From: Pezizomycotina sp. ARF18
Taxonomy: Eukaryota; Ascomycota
Reading direction: 5' to 3'
NCBI GenBank assembly: GCA_002224055.1
Contig: AZLU01000113.1
Span: forward strand, 62,001 to 126,000
Length of the DNA: 64,000 nucleotides
This document shows positions 25,615 to 37,462 of this stretch, piece by piece (position 1 is the stretch's first letter; the number at the start of each line of letters is the position of its first letter). The notes beneath the pieces were generated by a model. It did no database searches and was not told the origin of the DNA. It saw only the letters and a program-made list of their open reading frames with translations. The translations under genes and the position numbers were made by a program.

Positions 25615-27435
25615 ATGAACAGCACGTATATTTACACTGCGCTCCAAGCGCGCTTCCCGACTCTCATTCGATCCTAAGGCTCTTCAACGCGTCTCCGACC
25701 GCGCGATATGCTACTACGTCCCTTCTCGCGTTCGCAGTTATATGTTTGCTGAACTGGATCTGGACGTATTCGCAACGAACCCAGCCATCGCCGGAGGAGG
25801 CCCTCCAGTGTAAGTATCGCCCCATTCAGTCTTCCGCTTAACTCCGATTGCTAACGATTCCAAACAGTATTCCGCACTGGATCCATGGCTAGGCAACGCA
25901 GTTTCATTCGTTCGCGACTTTGACAAGTTCGACGCCTGGGCGGGTAAGCTTCCATGTGATAGATACTCTTTGTGTCCAATTCGCTCCATTGGTACCTTCC
26001 GAACACTACGCTAATATATCGTCAAGCTGGGCCTCAACAGATCGGTCATGCCAGCGAACGCACCGTACACTCTCGTCATGGGAGGCCAAAAGATCTACTA
26101 CATAAACTCCCCGCACGTATACGAGAAGGCGGTTCAAAAGTCCAAGCAATCTCCTTCGATCCGCTCGAGCGCTTGATCGTTTGCAGGCTCTTCGGCCTGC
26201 CAGAAGTCGACATGGACCGTTACGAGCTCGGCATGAGGCTCGGTCGGCCTTACAAACTACCGCCCGGTGGCATGACCCCGAGGAGATCGAGGAGGCGCAC
26301 ATGCACAAGCACTTCTCAAAGCAGTACACCGATAACTTCTTCGGCGATTGCTTTGTGCTGATGGGTGACATGATTGTGAAAGGGTACGCCGAAGCGCTCG
26401 ACAAACACCTGCCGAAGTCGAAGGATAACGAGTGGATCACGTTGGACCTCGTGGAGTTCCACAAGGAGGTCATGTTCAACTCCGCCGTCGATGTCATGTT
26501 CGGATGCTGGCGCGAGGCCTCCGGACGAGGCGCGGAGCTGTGGAAGGACTTCTGGCTTACGAGGGCGGTGTCATGGGCATGTTCTACGAATATCCAAAGT
26601 TCCTCCTACGCAAGACGCTGACCGCCCGCCGTCGCCTCCTCGACGCGACAATAGCCTGGCTTCACAAGTGCGAAAAGGAAGCCCTCGATGTCAGCGACGA
26701 CCTCATCTGGGATGAGCACTGGGGAAGCAGAGTCCAGCGTCAACGGATAGGACGACACGGACAGGTGGTTTGTCATACGAAGCGAGGGCAGCGCACGCGT
26801 TCGCTTTGCTCTTCGCGCTCAGCGCCAATACCATCCCCGCGGTAATCTGGATGATATACTTCGCGGCTACGACGCCGAACCTTCTCGATCGCCTACGCGA
26901 GGAAATCGACGCCGCCAACTTAGTCACGATGAGAAACGGAGAGACAGGTCTACCCGAAGTCGAGGCTTCACGCTTGGCCAGCCTACCTCTGCTCTCCTCT
27001 GCATACAAAGAGACTCTGCGCATGATCGTCGCTTCAATGACGACCGCGAGGTTACCGAAGACGTGGAGCTTGCGGGATACACGCTGAAGAAAGGAACGAT
27101 GGTGCTCATGCCTTCCCGGCCGTTACACGTGAATCCTTACAATTGGTCGTCCTCCGACGGCGCGGAGCCCCATCCTACGACTGAATTCTGGGCTGAGAGG
27201 TTCATCGAAGCGAACATGACGGCGAAGGAGAAGAGGATGAAGACGAGTGCTTGGAGCCGTTCGGTGGCGGTGCGAGTTACTGCGTGGGTAGGCAAATCGC
27301 TGGCGCGAGGTCATGGGCACGCTCGCGGTCTTTATCGCCATGTTCGACATTGAAGTCCTCTCGAAGCCTAAGGATGTCAAGATCGATCAGTCAAATATGG
27401 GCAGAGGAGGAATGATGCCCAGTGGCAGGTTATGA
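25615..27435 (+). CDS. cytochrome P450 monooxygenase
   Basis: Haem-thiolate monooxygenase, ER-anchored. The ATG at 25615 is followed by a membrane anchor (LLAFAVICLLNWIWTY) and the proline hinge VPHWIPWLGNAVSFVRDFDK. Two introns fit: 25810-25867 and 25944-26028. Then come PYTLVMGGQKIYYINSPHVY (beta-1 region), FALLFALSANTIPAVIWMIY (I-helix), the K-helix ExxR in YKETLRM (near 27003), and the haem loop PFGGGASYCVGRQIA (27257-27304), which fits FxxGxxxCxG. About 500 residues, normal for the family. The A-N-T-I-P I-helix lacks the usual acid-Thr pair; this is seen in CYP7/CYP8-like fungal groups, where the substrate is often a steroid or lipid (inferred). At least five frame changes. Ends 258 bases from the convergent dioxygenase. 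Confidence 0.85.
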
Positions 27436-27692
27436 TGAGGATAAGACGAAGGAACCATTAACATCCCATAAAACACTCATGTATATCTAGATTGTCGCGC
27501 AGCTTTTTTGCATAGTTCAAAACCTGGGTATAAACATATCAATTTCAATTTAGAATAAAACGGAACAGAAACAAACAAAGGCGATCCACCTAGTTGGTGA
27601 ATTCTGAAAGTGTGAACATCTATAATCCTAATCAAACTGGACCATCCCAATTCTCTTAGATTGGTATTAAGATGTTTTGAAAATATGACAAC

Positions 27693-29296
27693 TTAAAAGA
27701 AATACATTCCAAGTACGGCTCTCAAAGGAGCAACCGCATAGCAGTTCCAACAGCAGCAGCCCAGAGAGCCGCGATGCCACCAGTCCTGCCGCACCGCTCG
27801 AAGGGTCGCCATGTTGACGCTTCCGCTTTGACCTTGGACAGACAGCGTCGGTGGCGCGTGGATACCCTCGAAGCCAGTGGTAGTCGTCGCCTGGCCTTGT
27901 ACCTTACCCGCATTCATAACTTGCTTTTCGCTCTTCGGATCGATGCCGATGGTAATCACGTCAGATACCCTGAGAGACGTGGTTTCCGAGAGCACGTACT
28001 CCGCGAACGGGTCGTAATTTTCCCTAGCCTGGTCCTCGATGATGTTGTCGCCGTCGTCCTTGTTAAGCGTCAACTCTGCTGGTTGGAGTGTACGGGTGCG
28101 TCTTCTCGACGGAATCGATGAGATCTTGATCCTAAATTGGGGGTTTGCGATGTTAGTAAGTCTCACCAATGAGGACTCAACTCGAATATACAATGTAATG
28201 TGAGGTGCATACCCAGAAGATTTGCCCGACGTGAGAGACATGGCCACCGGAAACGGTTCCGTTAGGGAGTGCTGTCGCGCCAACGTGCGCGAGAATGTGA
28301 ATGTGAATTGCCCGTCCGACGTAATGACCAGGGAAAATAGTCTCAAACTGGACAACGCCCTGGTCGTCTGATTGTTGAATTCCACGTCCGAATGTGGTTT
28401 TCTATTGCTTTAAAATTAAACTACGAGGTCGCGAGCCTTCGCTACTCCTCCTTCAGATGACGGTTCGGACTTACCACGTTATTTTCGTCTGCGAAGTTTC
28501 CGTTGCTTCGCGCACGAACACCGGAGTAGACACCAGTAGCGTTGGCTATTGCAGAAAGGAAGTTTAGCAATGTATAAAAGCTGGATTTGTCTTTTTTGCG
28601 TTGTTTCAATTTGAAAGATGCGAGAAACTTACCATGCATATTTCGAAGAATGCGTCCTTAAGCGGTTCGCAAGTGTTCACATCGAACATCTGGACATCCA
28701 GATACAACGGAACACCCGCTTGGTCTTCTACAATGTTGGGCCGAATATACTCTCCCTCCACCCCTAAACATTTTAGTCAAAAACACCATTAGTAACTGAG
28801 CTCCACATGTCATCTTCAAGAGGAAGCAGGAACACGTACAGTATGGTCCCTCGGTGGTCTCCGGGGTCAACAAGCAGTACTTGTCAGTATGGAACAGCTT
28901 GTTCGGGTCCGCGTCCACGCAGACCCGTGAGATTGGACATGTGACTCTTCTTGAGGTCCTCCGCCAGTCGCGCCTCTTCAACGGGTGAGTGCCTATTGGA
29001 TAGTTACTGCATATTAGTCATCGTTCACCCGCGAATACGTGGGCCGAGATAGGATCCGCTTGGCTTACCGTCCTCTATTCCCCTCTTCTTCCTGAGGGCC
29101 ATAGCGAGCCCTGCTCGCCTAGCGGCCGCGTCGTCGAACAGACCGCGAGCCTTCATCTTCTGTCTGCAGATGGACATAGGCTCCGCGCGTTCAGAGAGGA
29201 AGATGTCTCGCGCAGCGATCTCAGCTGGTGTGGCTGGGCCGTGCGCCAAAGCCCCGGCAGCTAGCGGGAACAGCGAAAAGAATGGCGGAAGAACAT
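27693..29296 (-). CDS. secreted intradiol ring-cleavage dioxygenase
   Basis: Fungal extracellular relatives of catechol/protocatechuate dioxygenases cut aromatic diols between the hydroxyls with non-haem Fe(III). The start near 29296 leads, after one frame slip, to LPPFFSLFPLAAGALAHGPA, a signal peptide. The pro-region ICRQKMKARGLFDDAAARRA is typical. TPETTEGPY|VEGEYIRPNI spans an intron (about 28775-28839) and carries the first iron-ligand Tyr. QMFDVNTCEPLKDAFFEIC follows, then ATGVYSGVRARSNGNFADEN (second Tyr in GVY). After another intron come GRAIHIHILAHVGATALPNG (His ligands) and HVGQIFWDQDLIDSVEKTHP, the last two residues falling at an exon edge. The C-terminal tail PPTLSVQGQSGSVN runs to 27693. 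Four introns are likely. This is one of the best-preserved genes here. Confidence 0.88.
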
Positions 29297-32120
29297 TGTT
29301 ATTTTAGTAGCTTGTTAAAACTTAAGAGGGCGTCTGTTATGGATGTGTAGTAAATATTGGAATTGTAATGATCTGATGAGAATCAAGAGGGCTCAATAGA
29401 GGAAATGATGGCGAATAAATAAGCTAAATGGTCGGAACTGGGTCCGCGTCGATCGTAAGTCCATGAACATGCGAGCCCTGGAGGTTGAAGAGTTTCTTCG
29501 GGGCAAGGAAGGGCCAAGGAAAGGCCGGTATTCCGGTTAAAGAGCCCTACTCCGAACTTTTTCTTCCTTGGAACGTATCACGATGCATCCGTTGAGGCTG
29601 ATGAAATTTTGAGGTGTTTAAGGCGTTACAACCCCACCGCTGGATGGATTTCGATTCGAAAGGCTTAACAAGCTTCCTTAACTTTCTTGAGAAAGAAGAC
29701 ACCAGCCAATACAAAAGGTGCATTAGCAACTAGACAATCCAGTCCAACCGAATCGAAGGATTCTAGGGTGGTGTGGAGCCCAGCCTCTCTTGACCTCTCC
29801 ATTCAGAACATTGCATTCCGTCCAGAGGTCCCGTATAACGGGCGATTGCAACGTCACCCATAAAGGCGCAGGGGTATATACGTATACCAAGAAAAATATT
29901 GTACAATGAAATTGAATTTGAGAGCCAGGTAGTCCAACATCCTAAAATCATTGAAAGTATCAAGCCCATAGCATGCATTGGACGTGGTATGAATTTACAG
30001 CTTTTCTATTGCTGAAAACAGTGGTTAAAATCCCTTCACGATTTCCGCGGACGAGGGAGGAATTGGTCCAAATTCGTTGAATAAGACTCTATTCAATTGA
30101 TTGATCACTCCCAAGTATTACTAAATCTACCGGCGGCGAACAACCGCGTGGTAGAATGTCTCAAGTTATAAGATATCGGAAGAGTCGTAGAATTCCGTTG
30201 AAAAGGAATCCAACACCGCTTCCCACGCGAGCGGTGATACATCGCCATTCAACTGGAGAAAAAAGCACATCATAGATCACATGAGCTCCTTAATCACAAA
30301 GCCGATATAGGAAGAGTGTTTTACATTATATCTATACCTTGCTGCTTCGGCGTTTCGGTAACCCTAAGGCGCCAGAGATAACCTTTTGACAGCCGTCTGC
30401 ATGCCGTCCTTGTTTACGATGCTCAATCCTCGTTCGCGCTCTTTTCATTCCCTGCTTCCTCGATTTTACTTTTCGGCTAGACTTCCTGCTGAAATCGACA
30501 CAGCCTTCCTATACTCAATACTTCGCATTTTCCCGCGAGCTTCAGGTATTCGGACCCATTACGATATGCGGGATATCATTTCGGCTGAAGCTGCGTGTGT
30601 TTAATATAACAAGGAACAGCTGCAAGGAACGATTAACCCGGTCAGTGTTCCAGAATACACAATTGGAGCCGCCTGATTGGACGATCTGTCGATGCTTTTC
30701 TCCTACAACATTTATTCCCCGCCACGTGCATAACGTCCGCTAAGGCTGTGATCCCGTGAAATTTCTTTTACTCGGCCGCGAGGAAGGAATTACCGGAGTT
30801 GCCATTGGTTCACGACGAAGATCTAAAAAAACCATTGTTGGAAAAAACCGTTTTGACATAACGACATTCTTTTCGCACTATGCCTTTACAGGGCTATCCC
30901 GACTCAATAAATCCTCCTCGCCTTCAGTTATAGAAAGAGTCTGTCCGTGGGGTTTCGAGACCTGAGCTCTTAGAACAACAGTCGGTCTTGAGTAGTAGCT
31001 ATCTTTTGACAGGAACAGGTATCTGACATATCCTACTTCCTTGTTGCTGCATATTGCAACTTTGCCGACGAGGTCCAGTATGCTTAATTAGTTAATTCTG
31101 GCATAAATAAAGTCTGTAACGGCTGTCGTCAATTCGGAGTACTTCTGCTGAGGATGGATCGCTAGGCCAAACTACACCGATGTCGGCCTAACGTGGATGA
31201 GATGGCAACGATAGTGACGAAACGACAGTTACATGAGTTTTGAATTTTCATGAAAACTTGAGGATAGCACGGCTGAATGCTCCCTTTTTTTCACTGCCTC
31301 GACAATAATATACATAAACAAATGAGCTGAACCAGGAGAAACATGTGCTGAAGCTTCCAAACTAGAATATGATTACTCACTAACAAATCATCGACATATG
31401 TTCTTGTCCTCCGTGTGACCCGTTAGAAGAATATCAGCACGAAATGAACGCTTCATAGATTGTGATGTGTAGACCTTCTATAACGCGCACGATTCTCCCT
31501 AAGCTGAATGTGTTTCGTAGGCAGTAGGGAAGGAGGATCACGAGGACCTAGGGTGGCCTTGCTGGAAATGAAATCCCCCTTAACGTCAATACCACGCTTG
31601 ACAGCCCGAGTCTGGGCTATCTTCGGGTACCTGGGCATCCCCGACCTAGCGTCCACTACAACCTAGATATAACGGGTCGAAACCTATGCTCCCCACAGAT
31701 GTTCCGAGCTGACCCGGTATAGCAAGGTATCCCCGGCTGAGACCGTATTACTTCGGTAGCCGTTGGGATCAAAGCACTGACGGTGTTGAGGAGCTTGACA
31801 GGAGATCACTGGTATTGTATGACGAAAGAGCTAGGCCCGGAGCCCTAAATCTATTAACTTTGCTAAGGGACTAGCTCCTCAAGGTTTGAAGCAATTTCAA
31901 CCACAACATTTCCACAAGGATGCCATCAATACATATAAAGTACGTATGAGCAGGAATAAACCCTACTATTAACCTCGGGGCCTCTGCTATATCTATAGGA
32001 CCATACGGTAATATTCGTCGTCCTGGATCTCACTTCAACATTTGCTTTTCAATGATGCCGTGACGTGGAAAGGTCTATAGTTAGGCAGTTCCTTCTCATA
32101 ATACTCCTAGTCGTCAAGCA
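29297..32120. other. 2.8-kb intergenic stretch, no gene seen
   Basis: Short frames only. 30386-30604 and 30756-30965 (+) and 31656-31453 (-) have no recognisable motif or splice support. No RNA gene or repeat was noted. Confidence 0.55.
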
Positions 32121-32684
32121 ATGATGCTCCTATTTTCAATCGTTTCTATAGTCCTTTTCGCGGCATCATCCATCCTCGCAACCCCACGACCACAAAATCT
32201 ATTTGGAGCAGCCAGCGCCTGTCCCTCAGGCTTCAAGCTCCAAGTTATATCCAGATAACTCCAGCAATCAAACACCCGGAACAGGCCAGTACCTCAAATC
32301 CAGAGACAACGGCACACTGCACCCTCGTTCTCCCGAATCCGCAGATATTTTCGCCCTTGACTCAAAGGGCACCCTCCGACTAAACGGTACGCAGCGGTCG
32401 CCTGTATGTCCGACGTCCCAAAGAACGATAGGATAATATTACCAGCAGGCCGTCTGAACCCTGGATACGTCGAACTCTTGTCGAAAGCGGAATGCCTTGC
32501 GTACCAGTTGGCGCTAATGTCGTGTACGGTGAGGTCGCCATACTTGTATTGCAGCGCGAAAAGGAACTACAGATACTGGCAGGTGTGTCAGGATCGTGCG
32601 AGTAACAGGTCAGTCGTTGAGTTGACGGCAACGCCAGACGTTGACGGTTGCACCGGAGTAATTATAGGAATATCTTGTGCGTAA
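32121..32684 (+). CDS. small secreted protein, unknown function
   Basis: Tandem ATGs at 32121 open MMLLFSIVSIVLFAASSILA, a textbook signal peptide with cleavage near TPRPQN. The mature part reads ACPSGFKLQVIS, then, after a frame change, DNSSNQTPGTGQYLKSRDNG, SADIFALDSKGTLRLNGTQR, NDRIILPAGRLNPGYVELLS, and a Cys-bearing end VELTATPDVDGCTGVIIGIS. Two or three N-glycosylation sequons (NSS, NQT, NGT) are present. About 185 residues. The repeated GxL/GTL strands suggest a beta-rich cell-wall or extracellular protein. No named family recognised. Two or three frame changes. Confidence 0.55.
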
Positions 32685-33006
32685 GTTGGTATTTTGTGGG
32701 TATTAAAGGATGTATCTAGCTGAACGATAAAAGTTTCTATCTCAGAGAATGTATAGCTTTGCTTTGCGAAAGAACCTACGTTTTCAAAAAAGGTCTCCGC
32801 AAGAATGTATTTCTATGTATACTTTGTCTTACGTTGTTCATATTTATAATTGTTCATGTTACAACCTCTCAGGTTCAAAATAGCGCGAGATGGTGATCAC
32901 CACTCTCAAAGAAGACTGCCAGTAAGACTAGGATATGTGTCACTAGATGCAAATCGACTGCTATGCAATGCGGTATATACAAACTGGAACTTAAAAAGGT
33001 ACAAAA

Positions 33007-34089
33007 TCATGTCTTGGGAAACAAAGACGCTTTGTTACTCGAAATATTTCCAGCCATATTATCCAGCTTCGAGATTACCGTCGCTCCGCCTCTGCCTCCC
33101 CTAAAATAGTCCAACATCTCTTCACGCATCCACGCCTCTCTCGTCCTTACCAGACCGCCTTCTGCTCCATTAGCTTGTCGTTCTGGATCAACAGTCCAGA
33201 CCATTAGCCTCCATCCCAACGCCAGCCAGCAGGGCTGTGGCCAGCGCAACCGTCCGGATCGTTCAGCGGCACCCCAGACTTTCGTACGGCTTCCAGAGAG
33301 GACGGTACCTTCCCACTCGTCATGGACCATGTAGTATCCGGCGTGACCAGTTATCGCAGGTGCAAACTACGGATATGGCGATGTTGTGCTTTGCAGTATC
33401 CTGTTTCAAGGCACGCATAAGGACCGACAACACCTACAATCCATTCAGAATTAGAACTTTGAAAATATTTACGCGCATTTTTATCAGGCAGTCAGAGTGC
33501 GATATATGATATGTAGAACATACCGTGCTATAGCCGCGCTGTACGCGGTAAACCCTTGTCGCTAAATACCAGCCAAGCTAGCGGTACACACGATACTCCG
33601 CCTTGGTTTGTGGCGGGACTTTGCCTCAATGTGGTATATCGGAGTTTAATAGTATTCCCGTCGCCTTGATATCCAATCCAACACCTTGTGGTCGGGCTCT
33701 TTCAATTTCCACTTCATCTAATGCGTCCGTGAAGAAATATCTTCAGTTTCAGTTATGCCCGCGTTTACGATATACAACGTCTATCCGGCCAAACTTCTTC
33801 TTGTGACAGCTTCGAACGCTGAGCGCTGGGATTCCCAGGAACGGAGATCTCCTTGGGTGAAGAGGTAGGATTGTGAGGAAGAGAGAAGTTCGGATGTCGA
33901 AGGAACGGAGCGGGAGGACGTATGTCGAAGATGGGCGACCGTTGCAGTGGAAGAGAATGGAAGAGGATGGCGGCGGAGAGTCCCGATGCCCGACGAACCG
34001 CCGGTTATGAGAACAGTTTTTCCGCGGAGGGAGGTCGGCAGGGAAAACGGTTCGACGGTGAACGTCGAAGTCGTCGGTATTAAAGGCAT
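33007..34089 (-). CDS. short-chain dehydrogenase/reductase (SDR)
   Basis: NAD(P)-dependent oxidoreductase with Rossmann fold. The start at 34089 gives about 20 residues and then GKTVLITGGSSGIG, the TGxxxGxG cofactor loop. QGDLRSWESQRSAFEAV follows, equivalent to the 'D..D' region, then RIDVV and NAGIT (NNAG-type motif, near 33785). KEPDHKVLDW and SIVCTASLAG (near 33575) match strand 5 and the catalytic-Ser segment, and YSAAIAR sits where YxxxK is expected. The C-terminal part 33330-33007 (VRTREAWMREEMLDYF) fits the family end. The YxxxK Lys is not seen in the raw frame. Frame changes occur about every 100-150 bases, the densest here, so it may be a pseudogene. Confidence 0.65.
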
Positions 34090-35700
34090 GATCGCTGGAA
34101 GATGTGATGGATTTCTCGCGCGCTGGGGCCGAAAGGGACGGGAGACTTGAACTGCAGCGAATGACTCGTTGACAATACATCAACAACAGGACATATCGCC
34201 TTTTATTGTTCCAGCGATACCGTACGCATACGAGAGATTACATCCCAACCTCGTTCAATGCAAAGCTCTCCCATGCTCTCATACCGAGGCAGTGCCTGTC
34301 TCGCTGGTACATCCTAAAATTGATAACGCGTATCCTGGTACAGCGAATGACAAACTCTCGGTGTCGCCGAAGAGCAGGGATCTGCTGAGAGTCCGAGACC
34401 ACGTTTAAAAGTGGAAGTACGCTAAAAAACACAAAGAACACGCTTCATCTTTGCCTGAAGCTTTGATTTTTTTTTCCCTATGCAAAACACTCAAATCGCA
34501 CAGAACAGATAGACGCCTAATTTTTCACGGTGAGGATTAAGTTTCCCCATCGGCGACTCGAAAGGACTATTCTAAACCGGTCTAAAGCTACATTTGGGAA
34601 AAACTGGGAATGGAAGCGGTGATACAAACAGCAGTGCGGAGGGTTTCGTGTTGGTTCGTTAAACTCACGGGCGCTAACAAAATCGAAGGGACTGCAATCG
34701 GGGAACATGGCCCGCGGCAAAAGGTCTGCACCTTTTTTTCTGCCGGTTGGTAATCAGAGGGTATACTAGCATCAATATCTATCAGACCACGGCCATCCAC
34801 CGGGAAATTTCTCCACCAATGAATCAAATGCTGGACCGGCAGTGCCACATGCATGTATGTAATCTGGCATGGAGACGCGTCGTGTCCTTGCCGAGACATT
34901 GATAACAATCCCAAAACACTTGATAAGCCAATACGCAGAATAATAGATTTGCGTTTCGTAGTATATACTTGCCTGGAGATTTTTTAGAGAGTTATTCTCC
35001 TTGGTCCTTTCATACGCGGTCATTAACGATTGCAGAAGATTTTACAGCAAAGGTGGCTTAGTCAAGTGCTTAGACCTTCTCACGAATATAAAAACTTAGT
35101 ATTTCTGAGTCTCTGACTTATAAATCGACCCGGCAAGCTAGAGAGACACGGTACGGATGGATCGATTCCTCGCTATATTACTTTAAGTAGAAGTGAAGTT
35201 AATTATACAAGTATACAAACAATGGTAACGCGTCCGAACGCATAACCAGAGGAGAAAATGATGTACTATTTACATAGGAGATGTATTTGTTATGTTTTAT
35301 TGACTACAGCAGACAAAAGGAAACCCAAGTACTAGTACCAAGGAAACTTTTTTTCTCAATGAGATGTACATTGTATCAACAACTCCGCATTTTGTCACAG
35401 AAAAGGAAAGAAACTTCCTTGAAGAAATTCTCGCTACAGTAACGAGACGTTGTTGCCCTCCTCAACATCCCCCCGTTATCGAGCCCTCTGCGCAACGATG
35501 TCTCCTAGTGCTGTCGCCGGCAGGAATAGTCATCCAGCGTCCCTCATGTCTATCCTCGAGTCCAACCTCGCTCAACTCGAGCGGCTCCAAGTCGCCGCGA
35601 CGATCGTCGTCTGGCTCTCCTCGGCGCTGTGCCTCGCGCTGGCGCGGCTTCCCGCACCGAACCTATCGTTCACACTGCTGATAACGAACGCGTCTCGCTG
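34090..35700. other. spacer with uncertain open frames
   Basis: Minus frames at 35023-34772 and 34914-34588 (SRQGHDASPCQITYMHVALP...) overlap and could be a small two-exon gene, but no domain is recognised. Plus 35450-35701 begins MSPSAVAGRNSHPASLMSIL and contains a hydrophobic VVWLSSALCLALARL. It may be a fragment of a membrane protein or antisense to the downstream gene's tail. Confidence 0.35.
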
Positions 35701-37462
35701 AGCTAAGGCGACGGCATCCCTCCCAGAGAAGCCAACTCGAGCGCCATTTGCTCCGTCGTAAACGCTCGACTCGGCTTCGCTGTCCCAAACGTCGGCGATG
35801 GCGTGGCGGAATAACGGGTCTCACAACGCCGACGTTGTGATTTTGCTCTCGTTGAAGACGGACTGCTCACACTTGCTTTGCCTCAGGTGAGCCGCTGCCG
35901 GCATGGATTCTCGCGGAGATGGGAGGGCAGGCTCCGTGGAGACGGTAACAGACCACGTAACTCAGTCCTCTCTAGAGCACTTCATCCCTTGAGATCACGC
36001 GGCTGCTGCTTTCCCGGAGGTGGTAACGGTGCTCGATGCGCCACTCTTCTCCATATCCAGCGTCTTCGCGTTGTGTTAGACCGCGAGCGGCACTTGGAGG
36101 TTCCACCAATCGTGCGCGTGCAGGAACTGTCACCAGAGTTTGTAGGGAGACTTATTGGAGACGCCGAGCTGCGAACTGGGGCAGACGAAGTCCTTAGCAT
36201 CGGTGCGCGAAACAAGGATGAACAAAGCGCCTTCGATCTGGAGCAGATGAGACCATAACGCGGGTGTTGAAGTCGAAACTATCGTGGGAGGACGCCAGTA
36301 GATGTGGAGAATGGCCGGAACGCAAGCGAGAACGCCATTTCCGCACATGGGACGGCACGGTTTACCAGCCTGCTTGACGAACATTCCGGTGGAGACGCCG
36401 AGCTGCGAACTGGGGCAGACGAGAGTCCTTAGCATCGGTGCGCAGGAAACAAGGATGAACAAAGCGCCTTCGATCTGGGAGCAGATGAGACCCATAACGC
36501 GGGTGTTGAAGTCGAAACTATCGTGGGAGGACGCCAAGTAGATGTGAGGAATGCCGGAACGCAAGCGGAGAACGCCACCACATACGGTTTACCAGCCTGC
36601 TTGACGAACATTCCGGGGTTTTGTTTGGTTTCCTGGTTGGAGAGAGTCCATACGGTCTTCATGACCATGCACAGAACAGTAACATCAAGGATGGCCTCGA
36701 CTGAAGCGAGGGCAGTGCGGAGGTTGCGGTCCTTTGACATTGCACAGATACAAACGTCCAAAGATCGAAGAGGCGCGGCGTACTTGGCGCAGAAAAGAGT
36801 GGTCGATAAAGGAACCGCCAGGATAAGATAAGAAAGCGAAAGGATAATCATGGCCACGCAGCAAGGAACCGCCAGGATAAGATAAGAAAGCGAAAGGATA
36901 ATCATGGCCACGCAGCAGAAGCGGCATCGGGAGTTCGTGCGGGCGTAGATCCTTCGGAAGAAACTGAAAAGGTCGATGTCTATATTGGATAACACCACAA
37001 CATTAGTAAATTCAAGACACTAAACCCCCAGAATCACGCGCGAATACTGAAAAGACCTACACATTAACTGCCAACTCTTCTCGACCTGCTCCACCGTCCA
37101 ATCCCTATTCTCCATTAAACCCCATCCCAGGGCCACGCACCGTAAATACCAAGCCCGGCGAAGGCGGATATGCACGATACCGAAAATAAGAGGACGTAGT
37201 CCTCGGGTAATGAACACGCTCAGCTTGAAGGTCGTCTCGACCTCGTGTACCGGACGAAGTACCTCCTGGCCGCCGCGCCAGCGCGAGTGCCAATGTTATA
37301 CAATACGCTGCTATGAGCGCATGCCCGCGGTTCCGTGGGGAATAACGTGCAGGTGGTGTCGTAGCCGGCGTTAGAAGGATCTGTAGGGGGCGTCGAAGGG
37401 TTCGCGATGCTGAAGCCGTTGTATAATGTCAAGGTCGCATCAACGACCTGCTTTCTTCCGGG
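35701..37462 (-). CDS. polytopic membrane protein, unknown function, with internal duplications
   Basis: The ATG at 37462 (MRGPGRKQVVDATLTLYNGF) opens an extracellular-looking loop with two Cys (YDTTCTLFPTEPRAC). Membrane segments follow: ALIAAYCITLALALARR (another frame), then after a probable intron (about 36980-37066) FFRRIYARTNSRCRF, VAMIILSLSYLILAVP, VEAILDVTVLCMVMKTVW and VMGLICSQIEGALFILVS. The tail past 36160 is hydrophilic. The VAMIILSLSYLILAVP helix is present twice in frame (54-bp tandem copy), and a 234-bp unit over 36157-36616 is also duplicated. The true protein is probably shorter than the raw sequence implies. The left boundary is uncertain. It resembles fungal multi-TM families in layout, but I cannot name one. 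Confidence 0.5.
36157..36616. repeat. 234-bp direct tandem duplication
   Basis: Copy A 36157-36390 and copy B 36391-36616 both begin GGAGACGCCGAGCTGCGAAC and end TTGACGAACATTCCGG. Over about 190 aligned bases they differ almost only in one-base run lengths (C/CC, G/GG, A/AA). One short block (36337-36359 against 36577-36585) differs more. They lie inside the coding region of the membrane protein. Confidence 0.9.
36809..36916. repeat. 54-bp perfect in-frame tandem duplication
   Basis: Units 36809-36862 and 36863-36916 appear identical (each starts AAGGAACCGCCAGGATAAGA). They encode the same 18-residue membrane helix twice on the minus strand. The period is a multiple of three, so the frame is kept. 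Confidence 0.92.

Noticed and set aside
35450-35701. 83-codon plus-strand frame with a hydrophobic helix
   Set aside because: Opposite to the tail of the membrane gene, no homology, and cannot be told from chance.
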